This document shows, in pieces, positions 1 through 11,290 of a DNA stretch of 64,000 nt. Both the position numbers and the translations under genes were made by a program. Below the pieces are notes generated by a model that did no database searches, had not been told where the DNA came from, and saw only the letters and a list, made by a program, of their open reading frames with translations. The DNA comes from Pieris napi (Eukaryota > Arthropoda > Insecta > Lepidoptera > Pieridae): contig NC_062246.1 in NCBI RefSeq assembly GCF_905475465.1, positions 11,496,001 through 11,560,000 on the forward strand. The letters are read 5' to 3'. Position 1 is the stretch's first letter. Each line of letters starts with the position of its first letter.

Positions 1-214
1 AAGAAGTGAGAGTGGAATACTTCCTGTTTCTACATAGTTACTAGCGATCCCGACAATCGTTGTCCTGCATTATATTTCAAGCAATTAGGATATTAAACAA
101 AGTATGAAAGTACCGTCTGCAGCGCCATCTGCCGGGATCATTTGTGAATGTTAACCATCCAGGGCGCAACCCAAACGCAGGCAAAAAATATATAAATAAA
201 GATATTACTATTTT

Positions 215-478
215 TTACTTTTTATTTATTTCGTAATCCTACAGCTAAATTAAAACAAAAACCCAATACTAAAGATAAAGCCAAGGATGGGATACACATT
301 ATGATTTACGAAAGGAAAAAGTCTATAAAAATTATTGAATACATTTAACTAAAACCTAACTCGACTGTGTGATGGTGGGAGTGTGCTCATGCAGGTCATT
401 TACTGCTATGGGCATTATTAATACCATAAGCATATTACGCTTCGAGGCTTGTTGTATGTTGTTGCTGTATGTCCGAGC
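215..478. repeat. Dispersed repeat, probable LINE 3' fragment, copy 1
   Basis: The stretch from the TTTA-rich head through 'cgtaatcctaca', 'gtgtgatggt' and 'gcttatga'-like blocks resembles 18721-19010 in the same order and orientation. T-rich head and lack of an open frame suggest the 3' end of a LINE in antisense. The family is not identified. Confidence 0.4.
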
Positions 479-480
479 AG

Positions 481-668
481 CCTTGCGATTCTGTAACTCA
501 CTTTTCGAACTCACACAGCGATTTTCACATCGGCGGTCGCTCTCAAATCAGTCGTGAAGCAGTCATTTTATGATTTGGCATTCTGATAAACAATAAACTA
601 CAAGCCCCACCTTTTCAGAATGCCAAATCATAAAATGAGTTCGAAAAGTGAGTTACAGAATCGCAGGG
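481..668. mobile_element. Palindromic MITE, CWG family, copy 1
   Basis: Terminal inverted repeats begin CCTTGCGATTCTGTAACTC and end with the complement, GAGTTACAGAATCGCAGGG. An inner hairpin is formed by TTATGATTTGGCATTCTGA and its complement. Flanks are CAG on the left and CTG on the right. The right arm is shortened relative to the other copies at 5664, 11655 and 56357. It lies in the P paralog 1 intron before exon 870. Confidence 0.8.
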
Positions 669-869
669 CTGTGCGACACACAACTGAGTTTTTTGCATAG
701 TTGATGTGAGGAACGTGAAACAAAGCACGATTACGGGTCAGGTAGTATATGGTTACCATTACATGACCGGGAATTTTACAGGACTTTGTCTAGTTAATTT
801 CTCTTCCTTATGCGAAAATGTATAATCAGCCTTCTGGAGTAACTAAATTTAGATTTATGTATTTTACAG

Positions 870-3620
870 ACAGAGTGTCCCTAGGCTGGACAGCACTCCT
901 CGGTGCTATATTGCTTCTCACGCTGGCAGATCGAGAGGACCTGGAGCCGATACTGCATAGAGTTGAATGGTCCACGCTTCTGTTCTTTGCTGCTCTGTTT
1001 GTGCTTATGGAGGTATGATTGTGGAGATTCAGCATATTTCACAGCAAGTTTTATTTTAGCTTAAAAGTGGTATCGATAATCAGAGGCAGTTGTCATTAAT
1101 TAAAAGTTTAGATTTATAGGAAAGACTAACAAGGTTCTAATGGAAAAAATAGAGAGACGCGGCTGGCGTCATGTTGCTGCCTAGATAATTCCTTTCCCCA
1201 GAGATCAAACCTGAAACCACATGTACATACAGAACTTACCGCTGTAAAATTCATTACTTCCTAACATTCATGTCATACTGGAAGAAATATTTAGTCTTTT
1301 TGTAAATATTTTAATCTGAACAGTTTTCTGTGTATGTATTGTCTTGTATGTTATATAAATGTAAATAGGTGCCGCATTTGAGTAATCTGTAATGGTAGAT
1401 AAAAAAAATTTTTAGTATTTCAATCTCTATCTAATATTTAAAATTCGTTCACAATGTTCGTTCCCATACTCCTCCGAATCGGCTCGACCGATTCTTATGA
1501 TTTTTTAATGCATATTTAGTAAGTCTGAGAATCGGCTAGGTACTATCTATCTTTCAAATATTTTATTGTTTAGAATTTTTTTTGTTTTATTTTTTTATGA
1601 TAAAGTATACAAAAATACATACAACCCCTAATTTTCCCCCCTTTACGATCAACTCCTATTTTTAGATAGTCATTTTTAATATACTAAAATACTGTTTCCT
1701 AGAAATAATAGACAAGGCAAAACAACGTTTGCTGGATAATGGGTATGTTATATAAATGTAAATAGGTGCCGCTTTAGGTAATTTGTAATGGTAGATAAAC
1801 AATTTTTTTTTAGTCTTTCAATACTATATCTTTTTCCAGGCATTGTCAAAGCTGGGGCTAATAGAATTTATCGGAGGTTTGACAGAAGCTCTTATTCTGA
1901 AAGTTGATGAGGGATCACGACTGGCCGTTGCACTGATTTTACTCCTATGGGTAAGACTTATTTATTTAATTACACCACATCATATAAAATGTAATCTAAT
2001 ATTATATAAAATTCTCGTGTCGCGGTGTTTGTAGTTAAACTACTCCGAAACGGCTTGACCGATTCTCATAAAACAATTGTGTGCATATTGGTTATGTCTG
2101 AGAATCGGACAACATCTATTTTTCATCCCCCTAAATGTAAAGCGTAGTCCACCCCTAAATTATTTTTCTTTAATTTTTAGATAATTTTTTTTTTTATGAT
2201 ACAGCATTAAAAATACGATCAACCCCTATTTTTATTATAAATGATATACATGGCCTACATGGCAAAACGACGTTTGCCAGGTCAGCCAGTCATCATATAA
2301 AATGTGTGTCTATGGGTTGCAAAGACTGCCCTTTTTGGTCGTCCCGCAAGCTTGTTTGCCCCCCTATTATAAAAAAATATATATAATGCATTTTCTACAG
2401 TATATGTTACAAGCTATCTATTCTAATATACATGACAAATATGGTGAATATAAATTTTTTAAAAATAAAAAAAATTACACTTCCAATAATTATAGATACA
2501 GCGGGTATATTCGAAAATTCGAATGAAACCTAATAAGTATATATATATCAATTGATAATTTTGTATTAAATTGGCACTATATTATCAAATTATATGTAAT
2601 ATAAAAGCCTTTTAGTTTTTTGCTTTACACTATTTTCTATCTTAATCTATTTATTATAAATAAATTCTACTTTTTATTTCAAAACTTGCTCATCATCAGC
2701 AAGGACCCTATTTGGGGTAGGTAAGATATTGAAAACTGAATTTCGTAAGAGGGCTAGCTTGTATTACGTCATAATACTTATAATAATAAATAATAAAATA
2801 AAAAATAAAAATAAAAAGACTTATAATATTATAATATTTAACTTATAATATTAAATACTTATAATATTTGACACAAAAAGATTATTTAAATCACGTTTAC
2901 TGAATTCCGTTGTCTCTCTTAAGTAGGAATATTGTTAAATATATCTATCTGCCTGATTCTCCTATGATATTCTCCTTATTCCAGGTATCAGGTGTCTCAT
3001 CAGCGTTTGTTGATAACATACCACTGACAACGATGATGGTACGAGTTGTGACTGCTTTAGGATCCAATCCGACGCTGAATCTGCCCATACAGCCTCTCAT
3101 CTGGGCGTTGTCATTTGGCGCCTGTCTGGGTGGTAAGTTTGACGAGATTTTTGAGAAGGATTGACCTTGACGAATACATAAGATCTAAAAAAGAAATAAC
3201 GTTTCGTTTGTTTATTGGAAATGAAAAACGAGTCGTTTGTCATTGGTTCGGGATGTGGTTGACTAATTACAATCAAGACACGATATTTTGGCTTCTGTTT
3301 TAAGTTTTACTCCAGTATATATATACAGTGGAGTCCTGTACATACTATATTATGTAAACTGGTGAAGAGGGAATTACATTTTTATTTAGGTTGAAACAAA
3401 GTGATAGATATTTAAAATTTTAAAGTGTTGTATAATTTCAGGAAACGGGACCCTTATCGGCGCAAGCGCGAATGTAGTATGCGCAGGAGTGGCCGAGCAA
3501 CACGGCTACAAAATTTCATTCGTACAATTCTTCAAGATCGGATTTCCGGTTATGATCGGCCATCTTGTCGTGGCTACAGCGTATTTACTTTTGTGTCATT
3601 GCGTTTTTACTTGGCATTAA
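870..3620 (+). CDS. P protein (OCA2/hoepel-like) paralog 1, last four exons
   Basis: Partial gene: its 5' part lies left of the window. Coding exons are 870-1012, 1840-1950, 2985-3132 and 3442-3620 (stop TAA), all with AG acceptors and GT donors and consistent phase. The 193 residues are the C-terminal membrane domain of the P protein, a multi-pass transporter of the ion-transporter superfamily that in animals controls organelle pH and pigment. Visible family motifs are HRVEWSTLLFFAALFVLME, VDNIPLTTMMVRV, GACLGGNGTLIGASANVVC and AGVAEQHGY near the C-terminus. Exon lengths 143, 111, 148 and 179 nt equal those of the complete paralog downstream, so this is a tandem duplicate. No break is seen, so it is probably functional. 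The preceding exon, expected at about 94 nt, is not in bases 1-869. Introns 2 and 3 hold repeats. Confidence 0.88.
1346..1832. repeat. Dispersed repeat bracketed by ~85-bp direct duplications
   Basis: Bases 1346-1430 and 1743-1832 are near-identical (both start GTATGTTATATAAATGTAAA). Between them, 1440-1740 carries the 'ggctcgaccgattct' repeat that recurs at 2010-2290, 3980-4300 and 35780-35945. The second duplicate runs into the acceptor of exon 1840. Long flanking duplications fit a retroposon insertion with a long target-site duplication. Confidence 0.55.
2010..2290 (-). repeat. Dispersed retroposon-like repeat (cgaccgattctc family)
   Basis: This shares the blocks 'acggcttgaccgattctc', 'gtctgagaatcggacaacat' and 'ggcaaaacgacgtttgcc' with 3980-4300, which carries them in the opposite orientation. 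There is no open frame. It is probably a non-autonomous retroposon or a LINE 3' tail; the class is uncertain. Confidence 0.5.
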
Positions 3621-3979
3621 TTAGGAAATATTAAAGAAAATACACTTTATTGATTTAAGTGCGTTTTGATTTTTTTTTGTTATAAATGGTTCAAATCTGG
3701 TGAAGTGTATTTTCTTTTCTTTAATAATTTCAAATTAACGACCATAGACCATCAAACGTTTAGCTCAAATATCCTTTGATGTTATCTCCTGTGACAATAA
3801 AATATTTTAGAGAGAAAGGAATAGGCTGTGGAAATGCTGAAATGTGTTATGTCTCATGACTTCATCAATGGAAAACTAGGTACAAGTGTACGGGCTTAAA
3901 AGTTCGTAGTATAACATAGATTTTTTTAATATTTTTTTTTCATTATTCAATCCGCCTTCAATACAACGATTATATATAT

Positions 3980-4300
3980 ACTAGCTGATCCGGCAAACGT
4001 CGCTTTGCCATGTTTATCATTTATAATAAAAATAGGGGTTGATTGTAGAGGGGTGAAAGTTAGGGGTTGTATGTATTTTTTAATGTTGCATCATAAAAAA
4101 ATAAAAACAGAAAAAAATATTTAAAAATAAAAAAGAATAATTTAGGGGTGGACTACCCTTAACATTTAGGGGGATGAAAAATAGATGTTGTCCGATTCTC
4201 AGACATACCCAATATGCACACAAAATTTCATGAGAATCGGTCGAGCCGTTTCGGAGGTGTTTAACCACAAACACCGCGACACGAGAATTTTATATATTAA
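3980..4300 (+). repeat. Dispersed retroposon-like repeat (cgaccgattctc family)
   Basis: It starts with CTAGCTGATCCGGCAAACGT and ends with 'gagaatcggtcgagccgttt' and 'caccgcgacacgagaatttt', in inverse orientation to the copy at 2010-2290. This is the common 'actagctgacccggcaaac' type of lepidopteran repeat. It lies downstream of P paralog 1. Confidence 0.5.
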
Positions 4301-4329
4301 GAAGATATATATAATCATACAATTTTTAT

Positions 4330-4595
4330 AGTATGATTTGTCTTTAGCCTCAAAACAGGCTTCAGTTTCGGCGATTATCTCTTCATCAGCGCAAAATTTC
4401 TGTTATGCAAGCATTCTATAGAGGTCTGAGAACAGGAAAAAGACCCCGGGTTTCCAAATCTGGAGAATACGGTGGATGTGGAAGCAATTCGATGCCCAAT
4501 TCATGTAATTGTGCCATCGTTTTCATTGATTTGTGACCGTGCATTGCCTTGATGAAACAGCACTTTCTTCTTCAAATTGGGCCAATTTCCCGATT
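4330..4595 (-). pseudogene. mariner transposase fragment (C-terminal third)
   Basis: Read on the minus strand, the sequence gives KKKVLFHQGNA, then after a frameshift KSMKTMAQLHELGIELLPH followed by PPYSPD, then after a stop a tail resembling FCADEEIIAETEACFEAKDK. This is the catalytic C-terminal part of a mariner transposase. The usual second catalytic Asp in HQDNA is Gly here, and a frameshift plus a stop confirm a dead copy. The N-terminal half and the inverted repeats are not visible. Confidence 0.82.
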
Positions 4596-4740
4596 TATAA
4601 ATCAAATATTTTTAAATAGAGTATGTTATACAGGTTTATAATTGCAAACAAAAATTTATACACATACAAAGCGTGCGTCAATACATACGTTTTGTTTTTC
4701 ATAGAAATAATTGACGAGGATTATTTGAAGCGATTAATAA

Positions 4741-5184
4741 TGATAGGGACTAGTGGCTATAGCAATTAATTAAAATACAAATAATACTTGAAAATACTGT
4801 GTTTCCTTGTATGAGAAAATATATAAAACTTTAGTTTGTCCCATACCTCCTTGGTTGTATTACACCCTTTAATTTGTTTTAGTTCTGGTGGAGATATAAG
4901 TAAAAATAGCTCTGACCTTGCCTTTAAGTCTACCTTTAAGAACGCACTCTTTTCTTCCGCAGTCGCAGTTGCCGTTAACGTTTTTTCACCATTAGCGTAT
5001 TCCCACAAATCGTATCTTATGAGAATCGCCTGTGCTTGTAAGCACCAGGTATCTTTATTTGATTTTGTCAACGGTTCTATGCTTCTGATACTCGAGCTCA
5101 TTTTAAAATTTATATTTTCTCATACAAGAAAACAAGATTTATTTTGCATTTTAATTAATTCCTAGCTACTAGTCCACCCTATCA
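4741..5184. mobile_element. Element with ~80-bp inverted repeats enclosing a copia Gag domain
   Basis: The left arm (4741-4829) and right arm (5105-5184) are inverted copies. They share TGATAGGG, ACTAGT, AATTAATTAAAAT and CTTGTATGAGAAAATATA, with one ~13-bp indel. Between them, on the minus strand, lies an intact copia-type Gag N-terminal domain. No clear target duplication was found. It may be a non-autonomous transposon that captured Gag, or a copia leader copied back on itself during reverse transcription. Confidence 0.65.
4829..5101 (-). pseudogene. Ty1/copia Gag N-terminal domain fragment
   Basis: The minus-strand frame from the ATG at 5101 begins MSSSIRSIEPLTKSN and continues through DTWCLQAQAILIRYDLWEY, LLISPPELKQIKGC and a final EVWDKLK. 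This is the Gag/UBN2-type N-terminal domain of copia retrotransposons, which helps form the particle. About 90 residues are intact without a stop; the frame then runs into the inverted repeat. No zinc knuckle, protease, integrase or RT follows, so it is a fragment. Confidence 0.8.
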
Positions 5185-5604
5185 AATAATTTGTCAAACA
5201 TATAGTAGAATTCATATGCAATCATTGACATATTTTGATCGCAAGCCTTAATTTTTCTCAGCTAATTTATTTCTTTGCTTTATGGCCAAAACGTATAAAG
5301 CAGCCAATAATTCCCACGACATATTCATGATTTTCTTTTCTCATCGATCATAGGTTAGCAAATAAACACGATTTTTTATACAGATAAGATAAAATTGGTT
5401 TAAAATACAGTATTTTTATAGAACAATACAGTTTCAATTGTACCTTAAACGACTGTGATAGATTAGGATATTTGGTTATTAAAAGTAAGAATGTCAGACA
5501 AAACACAACAATACCGCGTTTTGCTTGTGATTTGTCAAAGCGAATGAAACGCGCTTTCATTTTTGGCGTTGCGTAGAGATGTGGGGTCTATCTGCGTATT
5601 CTTC

Positions 5605-5965
5605 CGCATTTGCCATGGAGACGTCGACGTACGAAATTCCACTTGGACGTCGTTCCACAACTGCCCTGGGATTCTGTAACTCACTTTTCGAACTCACACA
5701 GCGGTTTTCGCATCGGCGGTCGTTCTGAAAAGGTGGTAGCTTGTAGTTTATTGTTTATCAGAATGCTAAATCATAAAATGACTGCTTCACGACTGATTTG
5801 AGAGCGACCGCCGAAGCAAAAACCGCTGTGTGAGTTCGAAAAGTGAGTTACAGAATCGCAGGGCTGAGCGTTTTTAGGCAGTTTCTGTGCACCACCACTA
5901 TGCAACGCATTCGCAAGCCCTCTGGCATTGATAGTGTCCATGGGCGGTATCACGTAACATCAGGT
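5605..5965 (-). repeat. Lepidopteran dispersed repeat (gataccgccgcccatgg family), split by a MITE
   Basis: In antisense, this carries the landmarks found at 9255-9550: 'gtaacatcaggt', 'gcggtatcac', 'gcaagccctctggcattga' and 'cgttccacaactg'. It is interrupted at 5664-5863 by MITE copy 2. The family is probably a LINE 3' end or a SINE-like derivative. Confidence 0.65.
5664..5863. mobile_element. Palindromic MITE, CWG family, copy 2
   Basis: This is the fullest copy (200 bp): outer arms ending CCCTGGGATTCTGTAACTC and GAGTTACAGAATCGCAGGG, with an inner hairpin. It is flanked by CTG on both sides (5661-5663 and 5864-5866). Removing it and one CTG restores 'cacaactgagcg' of the host repeat, so the duplication is exactly 3 bp. 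Confidence 0.88.
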
Positions 5966-6767
5966 ATCCTGCCCGTTTGCCCTCTGTTCTATAAAAAAAC
6001 TACCTTCATTTAATTAGCACTCAAGTATTTTTTTTGAGATTATTATTAAAGCTGCGTTTAATTCGAAGCCTAACAGTATAACTTGACAAGAGGATCTAAA
6101 CAATGAACGCGCTGTGTCCGATTACCTGTCGGCGGTTTCGGAACGAAATTGGTAGTTATTCCAAGATTTAGATAAAATTTAAACTTTTTTAAAATTATTA
6201 TTATTAAAAATGAAGGCCTACGCCTTTATATAATTAAATAGTGTGCTAATATTTAGGTTAATTTATATTGTGATTGATTTAGATTATTACATGTTCAGTA
6301 TTTATTTAAACGCCATTTTTTTACATTATAAGATCGACATTCCCTCGCTATATTTTATAAATAATCCTTATTCATATAAACATATACACTTCGTCCATTA
6401 ATAATGTCTATTGTTAAATTATTTGATTTCTAAGATGAGCAACTCAGTCTTCGATTAGTCAAGGGGAAGATTTAAAAACTAATCTTAGCACAAAGTATGA
6501 CTTCCGAACGTCAAATATGTATGTATGTATTGGATTTTGACATATGGAGTTCCCGCTATGCCTCGTTTCTAAATCTTACCCTCAGAGTCGAGACTTCACG
6601 CTAAGTAAAACTCCCATATGTCGAAATTGTATCGGAATTAAGAAAAAGGAAAACTGTCTTTGTATAATTATAAAACTTTTGATTCAATACGTAAATGAGG
6701 AATTAGGACTTTGATTAGATATAGTTTTGTAAGCATTAACATTTTTGGGACATAAATTTATAATTGG

Positions 6768-7443
6768 AAATATATCGCTTGCCCCGGGGAACTAAGTCGT
6801 AAAAGCAAAATCCAGTTTTTCAGGAAAAATATACGAAGGTAATGCTATTATTACTAGATTAATAAGTACATTACATATACAAATATATATAGCAAATGAA
6901 AGCTTTTTTTTTCCTTTTTGACGATGTAAATATTGCTGTTATGTATTTAGTGTAAATAGTTTTAAAAAATAAATTTATATTACAGTAATTTATCTAATGA
7001 GTTTGAAGAGCAAAAACGCTTTACGATTGTGTCACTGTTTAAACATAATTACGGACAACACATTTTGACGAATGTCCAGTAGGTAATAATGTATTACCAC
7101 TCTTTTCGCGGAAATTTTTGACGTTGGTGAAACAGAGATATATCATTACCAATCTTTATTTGTTTTTAAACTGTCGCATTAACTTATATGATAATTTCGT
7201 AGAATTATTTCAACCTAACCTAAAACTATCTTTATGATTGTTACTATCTATTTCAGGAAATTACATTGTGCACAAAATAATTTCCGTAGAATAAAGACAT
7301 CCTCGTGTTTTTTTATAATAAAATGTTTTGCAAAAATTAAAAAAAATCTTAGTTATTATTAAAGTGAAAAATTAAAAAAAAAAAACATTAAAACAGTTAG
7401 AAGAGTGCTTTCCGACTTTGTTCCTCGGGGCAAGCGATATATG
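6768..7443. mobile_element. ~675-bp element with ~38-bp terminal inverted repeats
   Basis: Left end 6768-6806 reads ATATATCGCTTGCCCCGGGG then AACTAAGTCG. Right end 7404-7443 is its complement with few mismatches (CGACTTTG, TTCCTCGGGGCAAGCGATAT). The interior is AT-rich with no coding frame. It is a non-autonomous DNA transposon of unknown superfamily; the target duplication cannot be separated from the AT-rich ends. Confidence 0.7.
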
Positions 7444-7716
7444 AAAGTGAAACGTAAAATAAATGATAATATAATATAATAATAAAATGTTTGCAAGATG
7501 TGCGACTATTTATTTTAATACGTAATAAGTGATGTTAAATTATTTCTAGAGAAAATGTGTTTTGTATGATGCCTATATAATCTTAATTTATAAGCTAAAT
7601 AAGATATCGTTACTTTGTTGTAATCATTTAAGCAATAAATATTTTCATTAGTTACATATTTTATTAATTTACTTCCAATAAAACATAAGAGTCTTTGAAT
7701 ATTTTTAGTTAAAAAA

Positions 7717-7988
7717 ATAAATCAGTGGCATACAACTTTTTTATGACTGAGCCATAGATTTCTGTATATGTTTTATGATCTTTTATCAGTCAAGTAGGTG
7801 ATCAGCCTCCTGTGCCTGACACACGCTGTGGACTTTGGGTCTAAGGCAAGTCGATTTCACCTCACGATGTTTTCCTTCAGCGAATTTTAAATGCGCACAT
7901 AGAAAGAAAGTCCATTGGTGCACAGCCGGGGATCGAATCTACGACTTCAGTGATAAGAGTTGCTGCCACAGACAACACTGCTCTCCCT
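7717..7988 (-). mobile_element. tRNA-derived SINE, full-length copy
   Basis: Read on the minus strand, it has a B-box-like 'attcgatccccggctgtgca', then 'aaaacatcgtgagg', 'gtgtgtcaggcacaggaggc' and a 3' 'aagttgt..gccactgattt' end. The same order is seen at 12255, 17860 and 30603. SINE promoters of this type are used by RNA polymerase III. It is not a functional tRNA gene. Confidence 0.8.
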
Positions 7989-8009
7989 AGTTAAATACCT
8001 ATTGTAATG

Positions 8010-8150
8010 CTCACATGTGACGGACCTTCCTATAACTCAAAATATGTTCCCCATATCGATTCATATAACCTCGATAACATATCGAACATACGACCTCAGG
8101 GATGAGAGTCCCACGATGAAGCCACTAGGCCAACACTACAATCTACAGCC
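8010..8150 (-). mobile_element. Degenerate SINE head fragment
   Basis: The block 'catacgacctcagggatgag' and 'agtcccacgatgaagccact' corresponds to the tRNA-like head of the SINE family in antisense. The body is missing. Confidence 0.45.
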
Positions 8151-9250
8151 CTGTTTGTGTATGAGCCTTGAATTTTTACCAGTGTTTATATATAACTGTA
8201 TATTATCATATAATAATTACTTTTATGAAACTGTGTGGCGCCATCTAGTGGTAAATAATTGGACTTTTCCAATGACGCATAATATATTATGTTTAATCAT
8301 TTCAAAATGGCGCTCGTTGACAGCGTCAATTCCAATGTCATGATTATAATAATATGACATTTCTCGCTGATTTTTGCAATTTGTTGTCAGTTCAGTTTTT
8401 ATCGTAATACAATGGTGTTCATTCGCGCGCATGATTGATTTGCAAATAATCACGAAAAAATTGCGTTTAGTATTAATATACATATTTAGTTATTATAATT
8501 TATAAGTCCAAGGAATTTATTTGGAACATTAGGTGGATATAAGGTATTGTGTTTAGACATTCAATGTTATTTATAGATTATTATTAGATACGTTTTTACA
8601 TTGAGGTCTGTGAGTAAATATTTATTTTTGTTGCTAAGAAATGTTTCTTTAACTTTATTGTTTATTTATATAATTAATATTTATGTCTGATTTTTATGCT
8701 TGCATAATCTTCATAGTCATACACTCCAGTAGCACTATATCGCTTTATGAGTCAGTTCAAAATTCAGCATTTCATTCATAAACACTTACTTCTATATTAT
8801 ATTTTCAATACACACAAATTTACAATTTTTTTTTAATTTATCTTAAACAAATTGCAACGGAATTTATAATTTTATTTTTTTATAAAGATAATATAGGTAT
8901 TGTATTTTTTCTTACTGTAGTTAAATCCTAATATCTTAATTATAAGTAAAGCATTTTTGTTTTGATTCGTACAAAGTACTTTTGACTGATGTCCAGGAAA
9001 ACATTAAAATTTTTGAGCGGCACACATTTACGTGTTTTATTAAGGTTTTTTTAAAGATTTTATTTCTGCAAAATGAAGAATTTTTTTCCGGAAATCGAAC
9101 TAAATTTCTTTGAAATATGCTAAGCAGTAGCTTAAGTACCTACTGTATTAAATTATAAAGAAACCTCGCAGTAAACATTTAAAGTCGATGTTTACCGACT
9201 TTTGAAATACCGGTTTTCTTTCAATGAAGTTATGAAAATATATATATATA
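8151..9250. other. AT-rich intergenic DNA, no gene recognised
   Basis: Six-frame reading shows only short frames without family features. There are no inverted repeats of note. Confidence 0.5.
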
Positions 9251-9254
9251 TTTT

Positions 9255-9550
9255 TTTTAATGTATTAGGAGGCAAACGGGCAAGAGGCTCACCTGATGTT
9301 AAGTGATACCGCCGCCCATGGACACTCACATTGCCAGAAGGCTCGCAAGTGCGTTGCCGGCCTTTCAAGAATTGGTACGCTCTTGAAGGACCCTAAGTCG
9401 AATTGGTTCGGAAATACTTCAGTGGGCTGGTTCCACATAGTGGTGGTGCGCGGCACAAACTGCCTTAGAAAACGCTCAGTTGTGGAACGACGGATGGTAT
9501 TTTGTATTTTGCCTTGACGTCCGATAGTGAAACTCAGCTGCAGGTATATT
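9255..9550 (+). repeat. Lepidopteran dispersed repeat (gataccgccgcccatgg family)
   Basis: Landmarks run in order: AGGAGGCAAACGGGCAAGAG, 'cacctgatgttaagtgatac', 'gccgcccatggacac', 'gtgcgttgccggcc', 'tagtggtggtgcgcggc' and 'gaaactcagctgcaggta'. Further copies are at 15553-15800, 35050-35400 (+), 5605-5965 and 54945-55262 (-). The short frames in it do not match a protein family. Confidence 0.7.
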
Positions 9551-9559
9551 TATTGATTA

Positions 9560-11149
9560 AAAATTCATACATCCAAATGGGTTAGACCCAATTATTCTAA
9601 TTGTACTCTTCCAACTAAAGTCTTTCACGTCTTTCGAATTGCGTACGCTGCGAATAAAAGATTTATTTGTTTACAAAAAACACAATCCTGTCCTAACAGG
9701 TGACCCTAAATCAACAATATACCTAAGATACACACACGCAATAAAAAAAAACGTGTGCAATTCACACGTGGTAGAAACCTTCAATAATTTTCGTACGACT
9801 GCCCTCCTAGGAAGGCCATATCATATTATAATTCTATATAAGTATGTTCTATAATTATATATGCTTGAGACCATGAAGGCAATCCATTATTAGACATATG
9901 ATAATTATAACTAACCGGATAAATTATATTAGTTATAACCAGTAAAAACCGAAAGAAACAGGTTATCTTATATCTTGGGTAAATTTTCCGTTTGCGCGAT
10001 TTTGAGGCTGATTTTTTTTATGACTTCGTCATGAGTTCTCAGCATCATAACTAGTGTTGTTATGATGACGCATGACCTTTTTTGCCAAAAAAAAAATCTA
10101 AAAGTACCCAAAACCGAATCAGAGCACCCCACTATCCACATGGTCATGTCTGCCTTACCCCTAGAGTGTATATAAATAATCGGAGGCGCGGAGGAAGAGC
10201 AGCCCCTACGTAAGGGCGGGGCTGCATTTCCCGCAGCGCCGGAGCAAACACAACTATTTGATCCATGTATTACATGAGAAAGACAAGAGATCATATACGA
10301 AGTTTGTCCAACATTACCTTGATATGGCAATGTGTGTGTGGCAATGTGTCGGTAAGTTTTAAGGTTTTAGTAATCAAAATAGTTACACTAATGCCGAATA
10401 TATAAATATACAAATCAAATACAGAATAGTAATCAGCAGAATTTTCAAATTCCCTTTGTATAAACCAACTTAAGAGTTCAGGCACCTATCATTGCAATTC
10501 TTCGCGAATATCAAACACTACTTATCCAGAGATTGATATATTCGGTAGTGGGCTGTCCATTTTAAAAAAGAGCATTTTTTATTTAATTCTAGGCAAACTG
10601 TGAACGAAGGCGATTAAATAATGTCACAGATAAACAGATGCAGATAATTGAATCAATCTGTCAATGCGCATGCATGTGGAGATAATCATCTCACAGTTAT
10701 AATCTATTTACATTTTCATAGTGAATTAAAATGTGGATATGTCGCAGATATAGCAGATAAAAGATAAAATATATCTTTATTTCGGTTATAAAAAGATAAA
10801 TTCGGATAGGCAAAATTAAACTTCTTCTGTGTATTTTGTTAGCGACTTTTACACCAAGGTCGTGGGTTCAAGAGTTTTTTATACAATATAATTAATATAA
10901 TTACATGTACATTGGAAAATATCATGAGAAAACTGGACAGGGGTCCGAATCAACGTTGTACGTAGCTCGCTATGTGACTCCAATATTTATTTCCGAATCA
11001 TACACACCCGGAGTGTTTCAACATCACCTTTCAATTATAGATACGGTTTATACATTTCGATTTTTCGTTTTTTCATTTCTACTCTTCAACTTTGAACCCT
11101 TTCATGTAGAAACTCTTGCGCCGTGGCGCTGTACACATGTGCTAATTAT
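9560..11149. other. Intergenic DNA with a GC-rich repeat-like patch
   Basis: Bases 10130-10340 contain 'gtctgccttacccctagagt' and a GC-rich block, resembling the 3' tails of lepidopteran retroposons. The rest is AT-rich with no recognisable gene. The frames at 9968-10330 and 10905-11150 have no family signature. Confidence 0.4.
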
Positions 11150-11290
11150 AGATTTATATTGTCGCCTGGTAGATAGTAGTAGTGACCCCAGAGCTGGTGC
11201 TTTCCTCGCTCAACAGCAATACAGCGAGGAAATGCTGCCAGCATTAGCAGCAGACTCCCGACCGATTTTTTTTTAGATTAATCTTGTGAT
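11150..11290 (+). repeat. LINE 3'-terminal coding fragment
   Basis: One frame gives DPRAGAF, and a shifted frame gives IQRGNAAS, the kind of C-terminal stretch seen at the end of lepidopteran LINE frames. A related antisense piece is at 56275-56352. The frame shift between the blocks marks it as dead. A similar 'gccgtgg..gcgcctggtag' block recurs at 11850-11910. Confidence 0.4.

Noticed and set aside
1..869. The missing 94-nt exon of P paralog 1
   Set aside because: No frame resembling YKIRDKGLLIKSSVAIIF with splice sites is present; the region is repeats and MITE.
4836..5165. 109-codon plus-strand frame
   Set aside because: It is antisense to the copia Gag domain, which has the clear family match.
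8017..8483. Overlapping 108- and 86-codon frames
   Set aside because: The plus frame starts in a SINE scrap, the two frames are antisense to each other, and neither has a domain or splice context.
10905..11276. 123-codon frame as a gene
   Set aside because: The only recognisable part, at its end, is a LINE fragment split over two frames. The rest lacks splice or family support.
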